Assembly: GCA_018292915.2 (NCBI GenBank)
Contig: JACVVK020000373.1
Span: 309,501-373,500 of the forward strand
Reading direction: 5' to 3'
DNA from: Batillaria attramentaria
Taxonomy: Eukaryota; Mollusca; Gastropoda; Batillariidae
DNA: 64,000 bases
A program made the position numbers and the translations under genes. Below, piece by piece: positions 36,501 through 51,431 of this stretch. The notes under the pieces are model-generated. The model had not been told where the DNA came from. It saw only the letters and a list, made by a program, of their open reading frames with translations, and made no database searches. Within the stretch, counting starts at the first letter, position 1. Every line of letters starts with the position of its first letter.

Positions 36501-37313
36501 GCACCATGAAGCAAGCAGCGAAGGCTGTCTCGCATCATACGCCTCGCGTGAGCGCGCGGTGTGCGCAGTTTGCATGCACACTTGGCTTCGGCGTCATTCG
36601 CCTGCACGGCCTGTTCGCTGACCCACACTGCACGCGCTGACCCACACTGCTTTCTGATTGGCTGAAACCAAGTCTGCAGCGCGGCGTCAGCAGCAGAAAT
36701 AGGACATGTTCTATACGCGGCGTCATAGGATTCCGCCGCCTGGCATCATTGATGCCGTTTGCCTGACGCCAGGCGCCGATGTCATGCACACATGGCAGTG
36801 CCGTGAAACTCCCGCCGGGAGTGAGATCCGCCGCGCGGCATCATGACGCTGACGCTCGTGTGCATCGGGCCTTAATAAGAAAACCTTCCCCAGGTTCTAA
36901 GCCCTCCATGGATTCCATCCACAAACTAAGAGAAATGTCATGGATCTAGCAAAAAAAAAAAAAAAAATACTGGGAGCCCATCTTAAATTTACAAGCGTGA
37001 TTGTGCCCTACCTGTTATAGACGATGATGGTGTCCTGGTAGAGACGATCAAACATACAGATTTTCAGGTCCACCGTCTGCCTCTCCACCCACACTGGTAC
37101 GTCTATAGCGTTGGCCAAAGCATGCAGGGACAGCTGGCAAGAGAAGGCGACACATAACATATAGAAGGAGCAACACTACGGCAGAAACAGTAAATGTCAT
37201 TCACCCGAGATACTTTATGTTTGACAAATTTATGCATACATAGTTTTTGGGTCTCATGTTGTTTTCTTGAATTTTTTTTTTTTTTCGATGCTTAAGTGTT
37301 TTGTTTTCTTGAC

Positions 37314-37361
<48 letters not shown>

Positions 37362-37972
37362 ATTTTTATTTTGTTTTGTTTGTTTCTTTCTTTCTTTTGG
37401 GGGGGAGGGGAGGTTGGGAGTTTTCATTTAGTGTTTTTTTGGTTTGTTTTTGGTTGTTGTTTCTGTTTTGCGTTTTCTTTTTTCGGAGGGGGGGGGGGGG
37501 GGGGGGAATGGATTGTGATTTTGGTATGTGTGTGTATACATGCCTGTGAGCGTAGATGTGTTTGTTATACTCTAGACTGATTGCAAAACCTAAGTGCCTC
37601 TAAACATCAGCAGAAGCTTAACCAAAAAAGTCTATGATTTACACTGTTTAACACTCACTCCTTCAGACAATGGATCAGCAAACGTGACCAGGAACTCCGA
37701 GTCAACTCTGCCGGGAATTGTGGGCTGCCAGATGATGTCAAGACGCAGGGAGCTGAACGGTCCAATCTCGCCTGTCACGAGCGGACCGGGGCGCATCCCG
37801 TCAAGATTGTAATCCTCAACCTCAGACACGGCAAGGTCAGGGGAGATGGCTGTAAGGAGAAAACAAGATGGAAGCTGCCCATGAATGTTTTAGCATTGAT
37901 GCTATCATGCACATGCCCATTCAAACAGTCCCAAGTTGTTTAAAGTAACTCAAATGTGGCCCAAAGTTGTGT

Positions 37973-38034
<62 letters not shown>

Positions 38035-38814
38035 GGGGAGGGCAGGCGGGGGGGAGGGGGGTGGGGAGTGGGAATCAGCAAGAGGGTTTCTGACTCAAGG
38101 CACAGAAGCCATTTTTGAAGTTTTTGTTGTTGTTGTTGTTGTTTTCCTCTTCTTTGACCTTCCTTTGCTTCCTTTGTCATCCCCCCCACCCCCCACCCCC
38201 CACACACACACACACTTTTTTTCTCCTTTTTCTTAAACAGTGATTGTCTCTACTTTGTGTAAACGTGTACATGTACATATTTTTCTAGCAGCTTACAGAT
38301 TGCTAGGGTCGTACACCAAAGGTATATAAGCCCCAAAGTAACTAAAGGGGCTGTGGGGCAACACTTGAGTTCAGCCTGTCAACACAAGCAACTTACCTTC
38401 CCCTATTTCTTGGTCGCCTTTCTGTTCGCTTTCCCCGGCCATTTCTGTCTGCATCTCTGCTGCAGGCATTCCGATGTCTGTTGCTTCGCTCCCTTCTGCC
38501 TGAGACATTTCCATGGGAGCCCCAGGTTCAACTGTGGCTTCCGGAATTTTCTCTAAATCTGCAAAAGGGTGGATAAATTTTACATTTCAAGTAACGTATC
38601 CCAAGCTAGCATCATAAAACAGCACTGAGATAGATGACTTTGAAATTTTGCATCAACATATCTCATGCTTGCATCATGATACATAAAAAAAAAACCCAGA
38701 AAGGAATTAAAATGAGATGCAGAGAAATCAGATCATAAAAGAATAATAATGAATTAGGAATGGTGATCACTGTATGGTGATCACTGTACATTTCAAAACA
38801 CAGACAGACAGACT

Positions 38815-38867
<53 letters not shown>

Positions 38868-40025
38868 TGACTGTAGATGCACTGAAGATAATCATGCAAG
38901 CCCCACCTTCCTGTGATCTTTTCTTAGAGTCAGCCCCCTTGTCTGTTATGGATCCTTTCTTCGATGTGTCCCCGGGCGCTTTCTCCGTCACCATCTCTGA
39001 GTCAGGACTGACACCGCCCATGGATGCTGTAGTCTGTATGGAAACAGAAAGAACAGGTTGTTCTAAATTAAACTTATGCATGACACTGTTGCCGACTGAA
39101 GGTACACTCCAAAAGTGAAAAAAAAAACCCACAAAAATATGAAAGAAAGAAAAGGCAGACCTGCGTGTTCTGTACTAAGACAGACAAACTGTATGTTCCT
39201 CAGGGCTTAAAATGCTCAATGCTCCACAAGAAGGAAACGTGTAGCATATTGTGACAAAGTGACAAAGCAGACATGTTATGCCAGAGGTGTCTGAAGGCAT
39301 GCTCCCCTGGAATTTTTTTTTTAAATCAGACTAAAATCTGTGCAATTTTTGGCATGCTGTTAAATGTTTCACACTTTTTGGGAGGAGGAGCAATTTCAGT
39401 CAAACGGTGAAAGATTTTAATCCCTCGTTCGAAGCTGGAATTAGAAAAAAATTTTTTCCAGGGAAGCATGCCTTCAGACACCTCTGGCAATACATGTCTG
39501 CTTTGCCAGAGGTGTCTGAAGGCATGCTCCCCTGGAATTTGTTTTTAAAATCAGACTAAAATCTGTGCAATTTTTGGCATGATTTTAAATGTTTTGCACT
39601 TTTGGGGGGGGGGGGGGGGGAGGAACAATTTCAGTTGAACAGTGAAAGATTTTAATCCTTGGTTCCAAGCTGGAATTTAAAAAAAAAAGTTTTTTTTGAA
39701 AATACCTCACAACATTCAATATTCCACTTCAAAACTGTCCCTCTAAAATGGTCATCATACATAACCAGTCTCTGTCCAGTCTTTTACAGCATGTTATTTT
39801 GTGGTCACTTGCTAGACCTCAGTAAAGTAAAACAATTTGAAACGCTACGCCAACACAAGCATCAACAATGACGACGCCACTCACCAGTCTGCCTAGTGAC
39901 GTCCCTGCTGTTGTCAACGTTCTTTGCTTCATCCCTGTTGAAACATACAATGCGAAGTGGTAAAATTATGCTCTCTTGTACTAGATTTTCCTTAGTTTCT
40001 CAAAGTCATTTTAGCACTGATCTGC

Positions 40026-40066
<41 letters not shown>

Positions 40067-42680
40067 AAGGTATCACTAAGAACTTTTCTGGGTTTTTTTG
40101 GGGGGGTGGGGTTGGGGTGGGGGGGGTGGGGTGGGGGTGGGGGTGAAGGGATGTGTGTGTGTGTGTGTGTGGGGGGGGGGGGGTGGTGTCTTCTTACCGG
40201 TGACCTTGAAGAAGTCAAACTTTGTGCCCAGTGCACCCCTGTTGGTGAGCGTGAAGGAACGTCGCATCGTTTCCCCGATCACTGTCGTACCAAAATCAAT
40301 TGTGCCCACATCAAGCTGAAGCTGAACAGGAAAAGAAAATAAAGAAACAGAAAAAGAAAAAATATATCAACTGAAATGATGAGATGCTGAACTGAAAACT
40401 GTGTCCAAAAAGCATGATGATACCGTCCATTAGACCCAGTGCGTGCTACTTACGAAAAACAAAACCCGTCACCTGCCAAAGCGCTTGTGAAATTCATGAT
40501 ACTTAGACCCTTTTTCCAATGCTAGTACACATGCTTACGAACACATTTTCCACAGCTTCTATAGGACAAAGAGTCCTGGAAACAGCAAAGTGATAGGACA
40601 CAGTGTCCTGGCCACTTAGTGGCAATAAAATTTTAATAGGACAAATGTCCGCTTGAGGTGGGAAAAATAGGACATTTGAAATTTTTGTAGGTCATTGTCC
40701 TGGGACCGACTTAAATGTGCAACCCTGTAGTGGTAGTAACTACTAATAATAATTGATACTTATATAGCGCTCTTTCTCGTAGAGAGCTCACAGCGCTTTA
40801 CAAGGAAAAGAAAAGAATAACATTGGAACAATACAGTCACACTGGAACAAAACATATCACATAAATACAAACAATACAGTACACCTTCACAAAACACACA
40901 ACATATCAACACTACAATCAGACAGGTGCCTGCAGGTACGGTGGGCGAATTGGTCCCTTCCACTGCGGGACATAGGTGGTGCTTGAGAACAAATCAGCAC
41001 TTGTCAAATTGCACTTTTTTTTCTCTCAGTAATAAACTGGGAGCAAATATTGTATGAATCTATGCAAGCTAACAAAATATCCACAATCTTTTCAAAATGA
41101 AGTGTACTAACATCACATTTCTTTGTGGTGCAGTGCAGAGGGATGCTGAACGGACCAGTCTGGGACAGAAACTTGACTTCTCCAAAAAGGTCCTCATTGA
41201 TCTGAAAACAAACAAACATGGGCATTAAGAAAATAAAACAAATCTGTTCAATACGATAGTTTTGCTAGGACTGGTAGCTGCCATGGCTGGGCAAAGATGT
41301 TCAACATTATTATTTCAAATTTGTTACATTAGAAAACAAATTTTTCGTCAAGAGTTTAGTAATAGCCCCCCCCCCCCCCCAACACACAGAGAGACCCTTC
41401 TGCCTGCCAGGCTTAGGACAAAAGTACAGACGCTCAAAGACACTAAAATACTACACAGAAAGATTTAAACTTCAAGTGACTCACTGACCTTAGGGGCGAA
41501 GGTCACCATCATCTCACAGGTCATTCCTGCTGACATTTGGCCTGGAGGGTTGAATCTGTAAAGAAAATTGATTCATTTGGAAATCTCCTGTACATTTTTA
41601 TTATTTCCCTTTTTTAAAAACACCAATATCTCCCTGTGCTCACCCCATACTACGAGCGTGCTGTGTGTGGTTTTTTTTTTTTTTTTTTTTTTAAATATAA
41701 GACAACATCATTATCATCAACATGTGTTCCCCACTCCTGTCCCCCCGCGCCCCCCCCCCCACACCCCCCACACACACAAATAGTCGCCATCATTATCATT
41801 TGGAGGTTAACATAACTTTTAAAATCAATACATTTGACTACAATACTTTATTTACAAATTGTTCTGCGGACTTACTCAATTCCAATGAAATCTTTGAGTC
41901 TCTCAGTGATGTCGATAAACTTGCAGTAGTTGATGGAGTATGATACGTTGGTCAGTACAACCTTCTTCTTGTATGTAGAACCTACAGTGAAGTCCTGGAA
42001 ACAAAAAGATGAAGATGAAGATCCAATACTGCAAGGGAAATCTGCCTGCACATCTCTACATGTATCTTGATTTGTTGTGGTCAGAACTCACAGAGCACTT
42101 ATGGTTGCGCGGGCTTTTGGTCAGCTGTGCCAACTGAACCAATCCTACCCCTCTCTCTCTCTTTCTTCCTTTACTTTGCTGTCCCTCTCTTCCTCAATGT
42201 GTTTATATGAAAAACTGTAGTATTGAGCTCCGTATTCGCCACACTGGTGAAAAAGGATGTTAAACTCCCAAACACCCACCCACCCTTGCCAACACTGATA
42301 CTCTGTGAATGTAAGAAGGTGCACAGGTCTTAGGCCTTTGTCTCCATCTGAACTGCTTGTGTGCATCAAACAACCAGTGAAATAAAATTGTGCTCAAACC
42401 AAACAAAAAAACACCACCACCAAACTCACAAAGATAAACTCCCGAAGAGGAGCCATACAGTCATGGATCTTCACGTATGCATGCATGCATGCACACACAC
42501 ATGCGCACACATTAATTTTGAATCGTGCCACTGCTTAATTTTGACTCTGCTTAACTTCCTCCCCACTTCATGAACACAGACAGAGAGATGATGGGTGGAT
42601 GGACAGACAGACAGACAGACACGAGCAGAGCCCAGTCAGCTTTACATTTCACCCAACCTCATCTCATCCCCATCAACGAG

Positions 42681-42729
<49 letters not shown>

Positions 42730-43362
42730 CTCTCTCTCTTACACACACACATGGACTCCTCCAAACAACTGACAGCAAACAGACAGATAAACTATAGTGA
42801 AATATTGTACCAGCCCTGTACCTTGAAGTGAATGATGTCCGGTTTACTGTAGAAGGGGCGGCCACTGAACTCACGACCAGCAGCCACCTGTTTCACCACG
42901 ATTCCTTCTCGATGTTTCTCCAGAACCTTCTTCAGGATTTCCTGAAAAATAAAACACGAAGGGTGGGCAATATATAGCTGAAAGGTAGTACCCAAAACCA
43001 AATTTAGACAGCGCACTACTAAATGGTCATCACCACTGTCACTGCAAGATGCCCCCCCCCCACCCCACCCCCCTTCCACTGCAGGGTGAGCTGTGATAAA
43101 GTGTTTGATACATGTACTACCATTCCTGGCTCATTAGCTGCTCACTGGGAGCTTGCCACCAGGCCCTTTCGTCTTCCTCACCCAGCAAAAATGTAAAAAC
43201 AGATAGGTGGGTGAGGCTTCACAGTTCCCCCAGGGGAAGCAGCCTAAGATTAGGACAATAAAGTCAAAAAGAAATAATAGTAATAATGAATCATACTTAT
43301 ATAGTGCTAATTCTCACAAAGTGACTCAGTGCACATACTCCTGCACTCGTACCAACAAATAT

Positions 43363-43427
<65 letters not shown>

Positions 43428-45396
43428 GCTCACTCACAGAGCAGCTGAATCAAGAGGAAGAAAACAGACTTAGCTGAAAGCCAGCCAGAACAGTTACATT
43501 TTCAACATTCAAGAAAAGATCTATGTCCGTCAATCTTTCACACCAGCAGAAAACGGAAAGCTCAAAGAATATGTTGCAACACACACAATGGAAGCATACC
43601 TTATCCATCTTGCTGGCATTGGGTGGAGCGGTACCAGTGCCAGGATCTTTGGGAACCTTGTAAGGTTTGTGAGTCTGTTCCCACAGTCCCTCAAACTCAG
43701 GCACAGCCAAATTCTCAACATCAGCCTCTGAAACAACATTGTTTCAAAATGGCCATGAACGTCCAAAAACAAACGAACAAAACATGACAAACACGCCAAC
43801 CACATATCCCCCCCCCCCAATGCCCCCAGGCCCCCCCAATTTTCAAACTGAACTTATTGTCCTCGAGGGGAAGTTTCATTTGGAGTGTTGAAGACATCGC
43901 AACAATGTAAAAGAACACATCATGGCCTGTATCACACAACCAGGACACACACTAAGTTTGAAAGTCTGTCTTCTTTAACACACCAACACAGCAGCAACAA
44001 CTACAAACACCATCTGGTGTAGATGATTTTGCAGCGTTCTGGACTGAAGTACGTACGCCATACTGCACATGAACAATACACTAGCAGGCTTCGACATTAC
44101 ATGTATCTCAAATTCTGCTCACCACCAGGCTCTGAATCGCTGGAGTCAGTGGAGCACGCCGCTGCCCAGACTCTCCGAAGTATTCTTTCTCTTCATCCTG
44201 CTTCTCATCTTCATCAGCAGTCGTCACTCTCCGTAGCTGTGGAGATCAGTTTTAAACTGAAGCAGCCACCAAACTAAGCACGGCCTAACGGTGAACGCAT
44301 TTCAATTTAAATCACTTTATTGCCAAAAAGGGGAAAATCGTCTGGAGTGTTTGCCACTTGTAAATGTAGCATCCAAACAACACACACACAAAAGTGCACA
44401 TGCAAAAACAAACCAATACCAGCACCCAGAATATTTGTAGGTGACAATATCGCATAAGTACTGCTGCTTACAAATACAACCCATAATCCTTTAAAGTGCA
44501 CTTTATACTGAATTTTACACACCTACGTCACACTCACCCTGGGTGTGGGATCAATCTGGTGTTCTGGGGACCGTGACTTGACGTACTCATCGAACATCTT
44601 CAGAGGTTTCTCCTTGTGGGGAGGCACTTGCTTTGTGGAAGGAAGATTAGTCAACAATCAGATGAAGTCTTTCAACTGGCTATATAAGAATGATGCATGA
44701 GAAATTTTGTGCAGAGGAATGTTGTGTCATGGACGACACACTTGAGCAAGTGTCTGTGTTGCAAGGTCAACAAATGCCAATATATTGCACGAAGAGCCTT
44801 ACTCACTGTGAGACAGACAATTCGGGGTGCACAGATGTACTTATGAGTGAAAGCAAAAATTGCCTTTTGTGAAGCTTAGCATTGTTGAGCAACGTGCAGC
44901 TTTAAGCTGTTGGATAAAACAAATGCTGCATTCTCATCACTGAAATAAGAAGAGAGTTTGTAAGTGTGTGTGCGTGCGTGTGTGTGGAGGGGGTGGGGTA
45001 ATTTGTAACTTGAATACACACCAGTTCCTTCTCCTTTTTCGGGTCTTCAAAGAGAAACGGGTACATCTTCTTCCGCTTTCTCATTGACTTTTCCTCTGTC
45101 AGGATCTTGGTCATGATCTCCGCTTTTCGCTGTTTCTGAGCGCTACTGAACTGCCTGAAATAAACAAAGTCAATTTTTTTTTCCTATCTTTTCTCCCCCG
45201 ACAGACACTGTCATTGACTGTGAACTTGATTGTCTAATAAAGACAGCACACCTATATTATTTAGTAATATCAAGAGCCAAGAATCAAGAATATTTTTCAA
45301 TGGTAGAAATAATTAGCGTAAAACAGCCAATTATCATACCTGCCGTTGCTAATTCTAGTAGTATCTATTCTAGTAATGTCTATCTAAATCAACACA

Positions 45397-45455
<59 letters not shown>

Positions 45456-48400
45456 CTGTCCCATGTACAGCAACAGGAACAAAACAGAAATACCAATGAA
45501 CCTGTAGTAAAAAGAAACTACACACTAGTGAAGAAAATCTAAAAAGCGTGAATAACATACCAATTATTATGTCAATACATGTAGGAATGGGCGAAAATAA
45601 ACTGTGGGACGATTAAACCTCGTGTGACATAAGATATTTGAAGCAGAGCTGTTTGAAAGTTGTGACAGAACATGCGTGTTTAACATGCACTGGAAGACTA
45701 CATTCACAAGGAGCTTGTCATGGGCTGCTACAGGTCAGTGTTCGCATGAGTCACGGGGTTTTCCATATCTGCTGAGTTTTATTTCCAGTTACCCATGGAA
45801 GGAAAATCCCTACAATCAGTGTTTATCAGTCAAGCATGACTTTGGCACCAGTGGCTGTTACAGTGTGGTCAGTCACTAGCATGCCACTCTGAGAGACCAG
45901 TGAGCCCGTTACTGTCTTGGGGCATAATTATACATTCCCACTCTGTGGAGCAAATCACTTGAAGTGGGTTCTATGTAGGCGAACATGACTCGAAAGTATG
46001 TGACTACCCCTGTCTTATTGGCTCTTGGAAACACACGCAAGCTAAGGCTCACTGATCACCGGCCCCCATAGTGTAGTGATTATAAGCACTTCAGACCATG
46101 GACCAGGAGACCCGGGTTCAAGTCCCAGATGAGGCAAGCGGGATTTTCCTAATTCGGTCGGCTCCAACCCAGAGCGCGTGTGCTATGGCCCCAATGGGGA
46201 TGCTGTTGCCACACAGCCAAGATTCACCCACTTCACAGGTGCGACTTGGTATGACACGTCTTATGATGTGGATGATTACACGGCCGGTACAGCAGGTGCC
46301 GTAGTTCCAGGGCCTGGTTAACGCCAGGATATTTATGACAGAAGCATGGAATGCGGCCCTGTCCCACAGTCCCAAACCACATGGACCTCCATAGCATCAT
46401 CTTACCATCATCCTCCTCTCCATCATCATGCATAATCAAAATTGCCCCACCTCTGAGCCCTCCATGGATTCCACCCAGGACCTGGGAGGAACACCACTGG
46501 AGCTGGCAAAAGAGTTGGGGCAGCAAAAAAAAGGGAAAAAGAAAAGAAAAGAAGATTTACTGATCTATATATTACACTAACATTTAGACACCTGAAATGC
46601 AGGGAACTATAGTCACGCTACGTACTGCCTCTTTTGCTCCTGTGCTGACTGTCGTTTCTTGATGTGCATCACAAGATCCGGGTTTCCACCTTCGCTCAAA
46701 ATCCTCCTGCGTACCTCCTCCTCTGCCTCTTTTTCCTTGTCCTCAGCTGCCTTGTCGCGAGCTCGAATGGCTCGCAGATTCTCCTGGAAATTTAGAGAAA
46801 ACAGTTAACATGAAACTTGTGGACACAGACACACACAGACAGATGCACACAGGGACTCAGAGATACACACCCAGACGGACACTCAGACAGACAGACACAC
46901 ACACACACATACACATGTGCATAAGCATGCATGCACTCACACACATACTTATGGCCCCCAAAAGACAAGAATACTGTTCTGTAGACATGTTTCTAAAAAC
47001 AGCATGGAGAACGGTAGACATACGTCATAACCAAAGTATTTAAGGATGAACAGAAGCACTGCCAGACACACAGACAAATTTGGCATCCCAGTACCCAATT
47101 ACACCCAATTTATTCAAAATTACAACGCTGACACTATGAAATCAACAACAACAAAAACAGTCCAGAAGCACTAGACCTACCCTGTTGGTCGTGATGTCAT
47201 CTTTCAACTTCACCAGCATGTCCATTTTGCGCTGCATGTCCGCCTGGTATCGCTCCTCTGCTGTTCGCTGTCGCTGGCGCATCCTAGGGTTAAATGTCAC
47301 ACTCAGGTAATTTGCATATAGCACAAAACTAATTTGTTTAATCACAATCACACTTTGATGATACATGCACGATAATCACAGAATTACAGATGATACACAC
47401 ACACAGTAATCACAGAATTATTATGGACACGAAACTGTGGTTGCTACTGGCTGGCCCATCTGTATCTTCTAGTGTTGACCGATGAATTACGTATACATGT
47501 ACGTACAAAACACAAATACAGGTAAAATACTAGCAATCCAGTTAGCTGCCTCTTGCTTTACGTAAATGTATCTGTCATTGTTGGCCAGAGCTGTGAAGAT
47601 ACAGCATGCTATTGAGGCTGTCAAGGCTTTGGGGGGGGGGGGGTATCTCCTGGTATGGTAACCTCCTAGCACAACAACTGTCACTTTCTGGCAACAGTGA
47701 AAGAATCCCCTTAAGACAGAGTGTGGTTGCCCAAAGGGCAGATTAAATGAAAACGGCCGCACACAGACCCGTCTCATTTAAAGGGTAAGACCCTGGGGCA
47801 GTGTTCACCACCACCACTGACAATATAAACTGTCTAAAAACAGGAACCAGCTGACAGAAGCGAATGAAAACTTTTTCTTCCTCTTTCGTAAGTGCCAAAG
47901 GTTGAGAGATTCACTTTTCTAGTGTTTTGTTGAGGTACTTGCTGGCTCGCTCGTGGCTGCGATCCGCGTCCTCGATGGCTTGCCTGTGTCTTGCTTCTTG
48001 CTCTTTCAGATCCTCTGCTCTCAGCCTATGGAATCAAAACCAGCCTGACATCAACCCCACAACAATGCATGTACAGACATCTACTGCTCAATATGATGAG
48101 CTTTTCACTTTCTTTGAAGATCACCTGGCAATCTTGGTTATTCCTCTTTGTGTCTTTATTTCTTATCATAGTTGGAGCATTGAAAACTTCAGAAATTAAT
48201 AAAGTGAATTAGTTAACTGGATTAATTTCTGAAGGGGGGTGGGGAGGGTGGATAAGGGAGGGGGGAGGGTTGAGGAGCTAGGGGTTGAGGGGGCGCGAAG
48301 GAGAGGAATGACGTATGGTAGTACAGGTAGCCACCTGTAACACTGCTACTATATTTTTTTTTTTTTTTTTTTTGTTGCCCCAACTCTTTGCCAGCTCCAG

Positions 48401-49969
48401 TGGTGTTCCTCCCAGGTCATGGGTGGAACCCACGGAGGACTCGGAAGCTGGGACAATTTTTATTATGCATGATGATGGAGATGAGGATGATAGTAAGATG
48501 ATGCTATGGAGGTCCATGTGGTTTGGGACTGCGGGACAGGGCCGCATTCCACGCTTCCTGTCATAAATATCCCGGCATTAACCAGGCCTGGGAACTACGG
48601 CACCAGCGGTGCCGGCCGTGTAATCATCCACATCATAAGACGTGTCATACGAAGGGAAGCACCCCCAAAGTCGCACCCGTGAAGTGGGTGAAGCTCGGCT
48701 GTGTGGCAACAGCCTCCCCATTGGGCCCATAGCACACCCGCTCTGGGTAGGAGCCGACCTAGGTATGAAAAATCCCGCTTGCCTCGGCTGGGATTCGAAC
48801 CCGGGTCTCCCGGTCCATGATCCGAAGTGCTAACCACTACACTACGGGGGCCGGTACTGCTACTATATTTTGGATTTCCTGTGTCTGTCACTGTTCAGAA
48901 GTCACAACCCCGTGGTAAATGCATGAGTAATTCACGCCTACACACACCGCAAACTGCACAGCAAAGATACTGCTCCACTTCAGAACACAAAATCAAGAAC
49001 AAACCTGGCGCTTTTTGCCATGTTCCTGCCCGCCTGCCTGGCAAGACTCTGCTCCTTGTAGAGGCGGTGGAGCGCGGCCTCTGTCTTGTCCTTAGCCAGA
49101 ATCTGTTCCTGCCGCAGCAGCTCGTCCTCCGCCAGTATGAACTTGCCTCGCTCTACCTCTACCACTGCCAGATCATACCTGGGAGAAGGCGGCACGTTTT
49201 GAACTGAATAAAGTCTATTTTACATGAATAAAAAGTGGAAGCTATACAGCCTCTTTCAGAAATCTCACCTTCTCAAACGCTCAACTGCTGAAGAAAGTTT
49301 GTGCGAGCAACACCACCAAAATCATGTCAGTACACAGTTCATGTACCATGGTGGATAAACACATTTAATGCCATGTAAGTTATGCAGGAAAGTACTCCTC
49401 TGCCCAGCAATCATCAGTACTGTATTGATCTTCCTCTCCAATGTGGAAATATGACATTTTCCTCATCTATCCAACAGTGCATAAGGGCTGAGTGCTTTCA
49501 CCTGCAAAATATCCAAACGCAATAAAAATAAAAATAAATCTTGTACACACTCTGCCTGGTCCAGACGATCTCGGATCTTCGTTTCCAGTTTCTGTTCCTC
49601 CTCCAGCTCCTTACAAATGCGGTCATGTGCTGCTCTCAGCCGATAGATTGCTGACCTAGGGTAAAAAAGCAAAACAAACAAAAATACCACCATCACACAC
49701 TGCAGAGGTTGGGAAATTAACTCTCAATCGATCACTCACCTTCAAATCATACGCAGAAGTACAATGGCCGATGTAAGTATCATTTCTAAATGTTTTTTTT
49801 TTTTTTTTTTTTTTTTTAGTGTGTGTGTGTGTGTGTGTGTGTTCAAGTTCAAGTTCAACTTTATTCATCCCTCATGGGGCAATTAAATGTTCGGACGGGC
49901 TCTAAAATAAACAAAACAAAGTTTAAAAACGTGGAGAGCCCGTCCAGCCTGTCGCCACCAGCACAGCGC

Positions 49970-50020
<51 letters not shown>

Positions 50021-51366
50021 AGCAAGCAAAAACTAGACTGTCAAGAGACAATAATCTCTGACTGATGACAAAAGGTAAATCACATTGCATCATCACTATA
50101 GCTGCACATTTATTTTTATTTTAGTCTGAATTTGTGTGTGTGTGTAAAGGGTGCTAATTAGAGCTTGTTGAGGGAGAGGGACCATATAAGTATTTGTTAT
50201 TATCATTCTTATTATCATTACAATGATGACTTACTGGTTGCCTGCTGACTCTTGCTCCTGTATCTGCCCAAACACTGAGTCCCGCTCACTCTCCAGATGG
50301 TGCATGTGGGCACGACACTTTTTCAGTTCTTCCCTGAAAGTGAAATGTACAGTCTCAGGTTCAAGCCAAAAGCAACAGCCTGGTGTATCCAAGTAAACCA
50401 CTTGAATCCTAGCAGAAAGACTGAGAAGCACCAAGTAAATGCAACATTTAAAGTTGTGATATATGTATTGTTTATGAAAGTGAATCATACAGATATACAG
50501 TATTGTGACCGTCCCCCGCAAACTGAGTCACAAGTACGTGTACTGCACCTGACCTTCATTGCGCTGGCAGCCAAAAGTAGGTGTGTGAGGCTGGATTGGT
50601 TGATTCTGAGTTTCACTTGATTTGGATTCTTCAACCATTTTTCTATTATGAGCTTTAATATTTTCGTCAGATTAAGTGTAGAAATACTTTAATTTAGCTA
50701 ATACTAGTTGCTGAAAGAACACTCTACCACAATGTTTCAAGTTTCTTTTTCATTTTCTGGATAATTGTGATCTGGGGGGTACCTGTCTAAGAATGACTGT
50801 AACATTGCCTAAAATCATCACGAAGAAAAAACCCATTACACGAACGGAAAGAGCTATTGGTCTACTTTCTGTTGATACCTATACCTTAAAAATAGCCAAA
50901 TGGTCACTTGAACTCATTTTATGGTGGACAGCTAGTCTATGATTAAAAATACAGGAACAGTTGGGCGGAGGAGTCAAGACGGAGAGGACTGAGGAAGTGT
51001 ACCTGGTCTTGTCGACTACATAGTTGGCATGTTTGACCTTCTCAGCCATTTGGTTGAGGTGACTCCGGAGGTGGATCATGCGGATCTGCTCCTGCCAGTT
51101 GATCCGCTCCTGAGGGGTTTCTGGGTACTCCTGTGGCTTACTGGAATAAGTTAACACACCACTCAACAACAAATGTCACTGCCATTCACTATACTGCGCC
51201 ACAGTTAGCACATGCGAGTGCTTTCTTTCAGTGACAGTTTTAGTTTTCTAACCCAAAGCATTTCGGACACACTGCAAAATCATACCCTGCACTGCCCCTT
51301 TTTAAATGCACCTGAAAACCTACCCTATCTTCCAAGCCTTTACAGTGAACTGGTTTTACTGCTACA

Positions 51367-51431
<65 letters not shown>

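Noticed and set aside
36471..36873. CpG island promoter
   Set aside because: The GC-rich block is bounded exactly by 30-bp inverted repeats and lies in an intron, so a MITE is the simpler reading.
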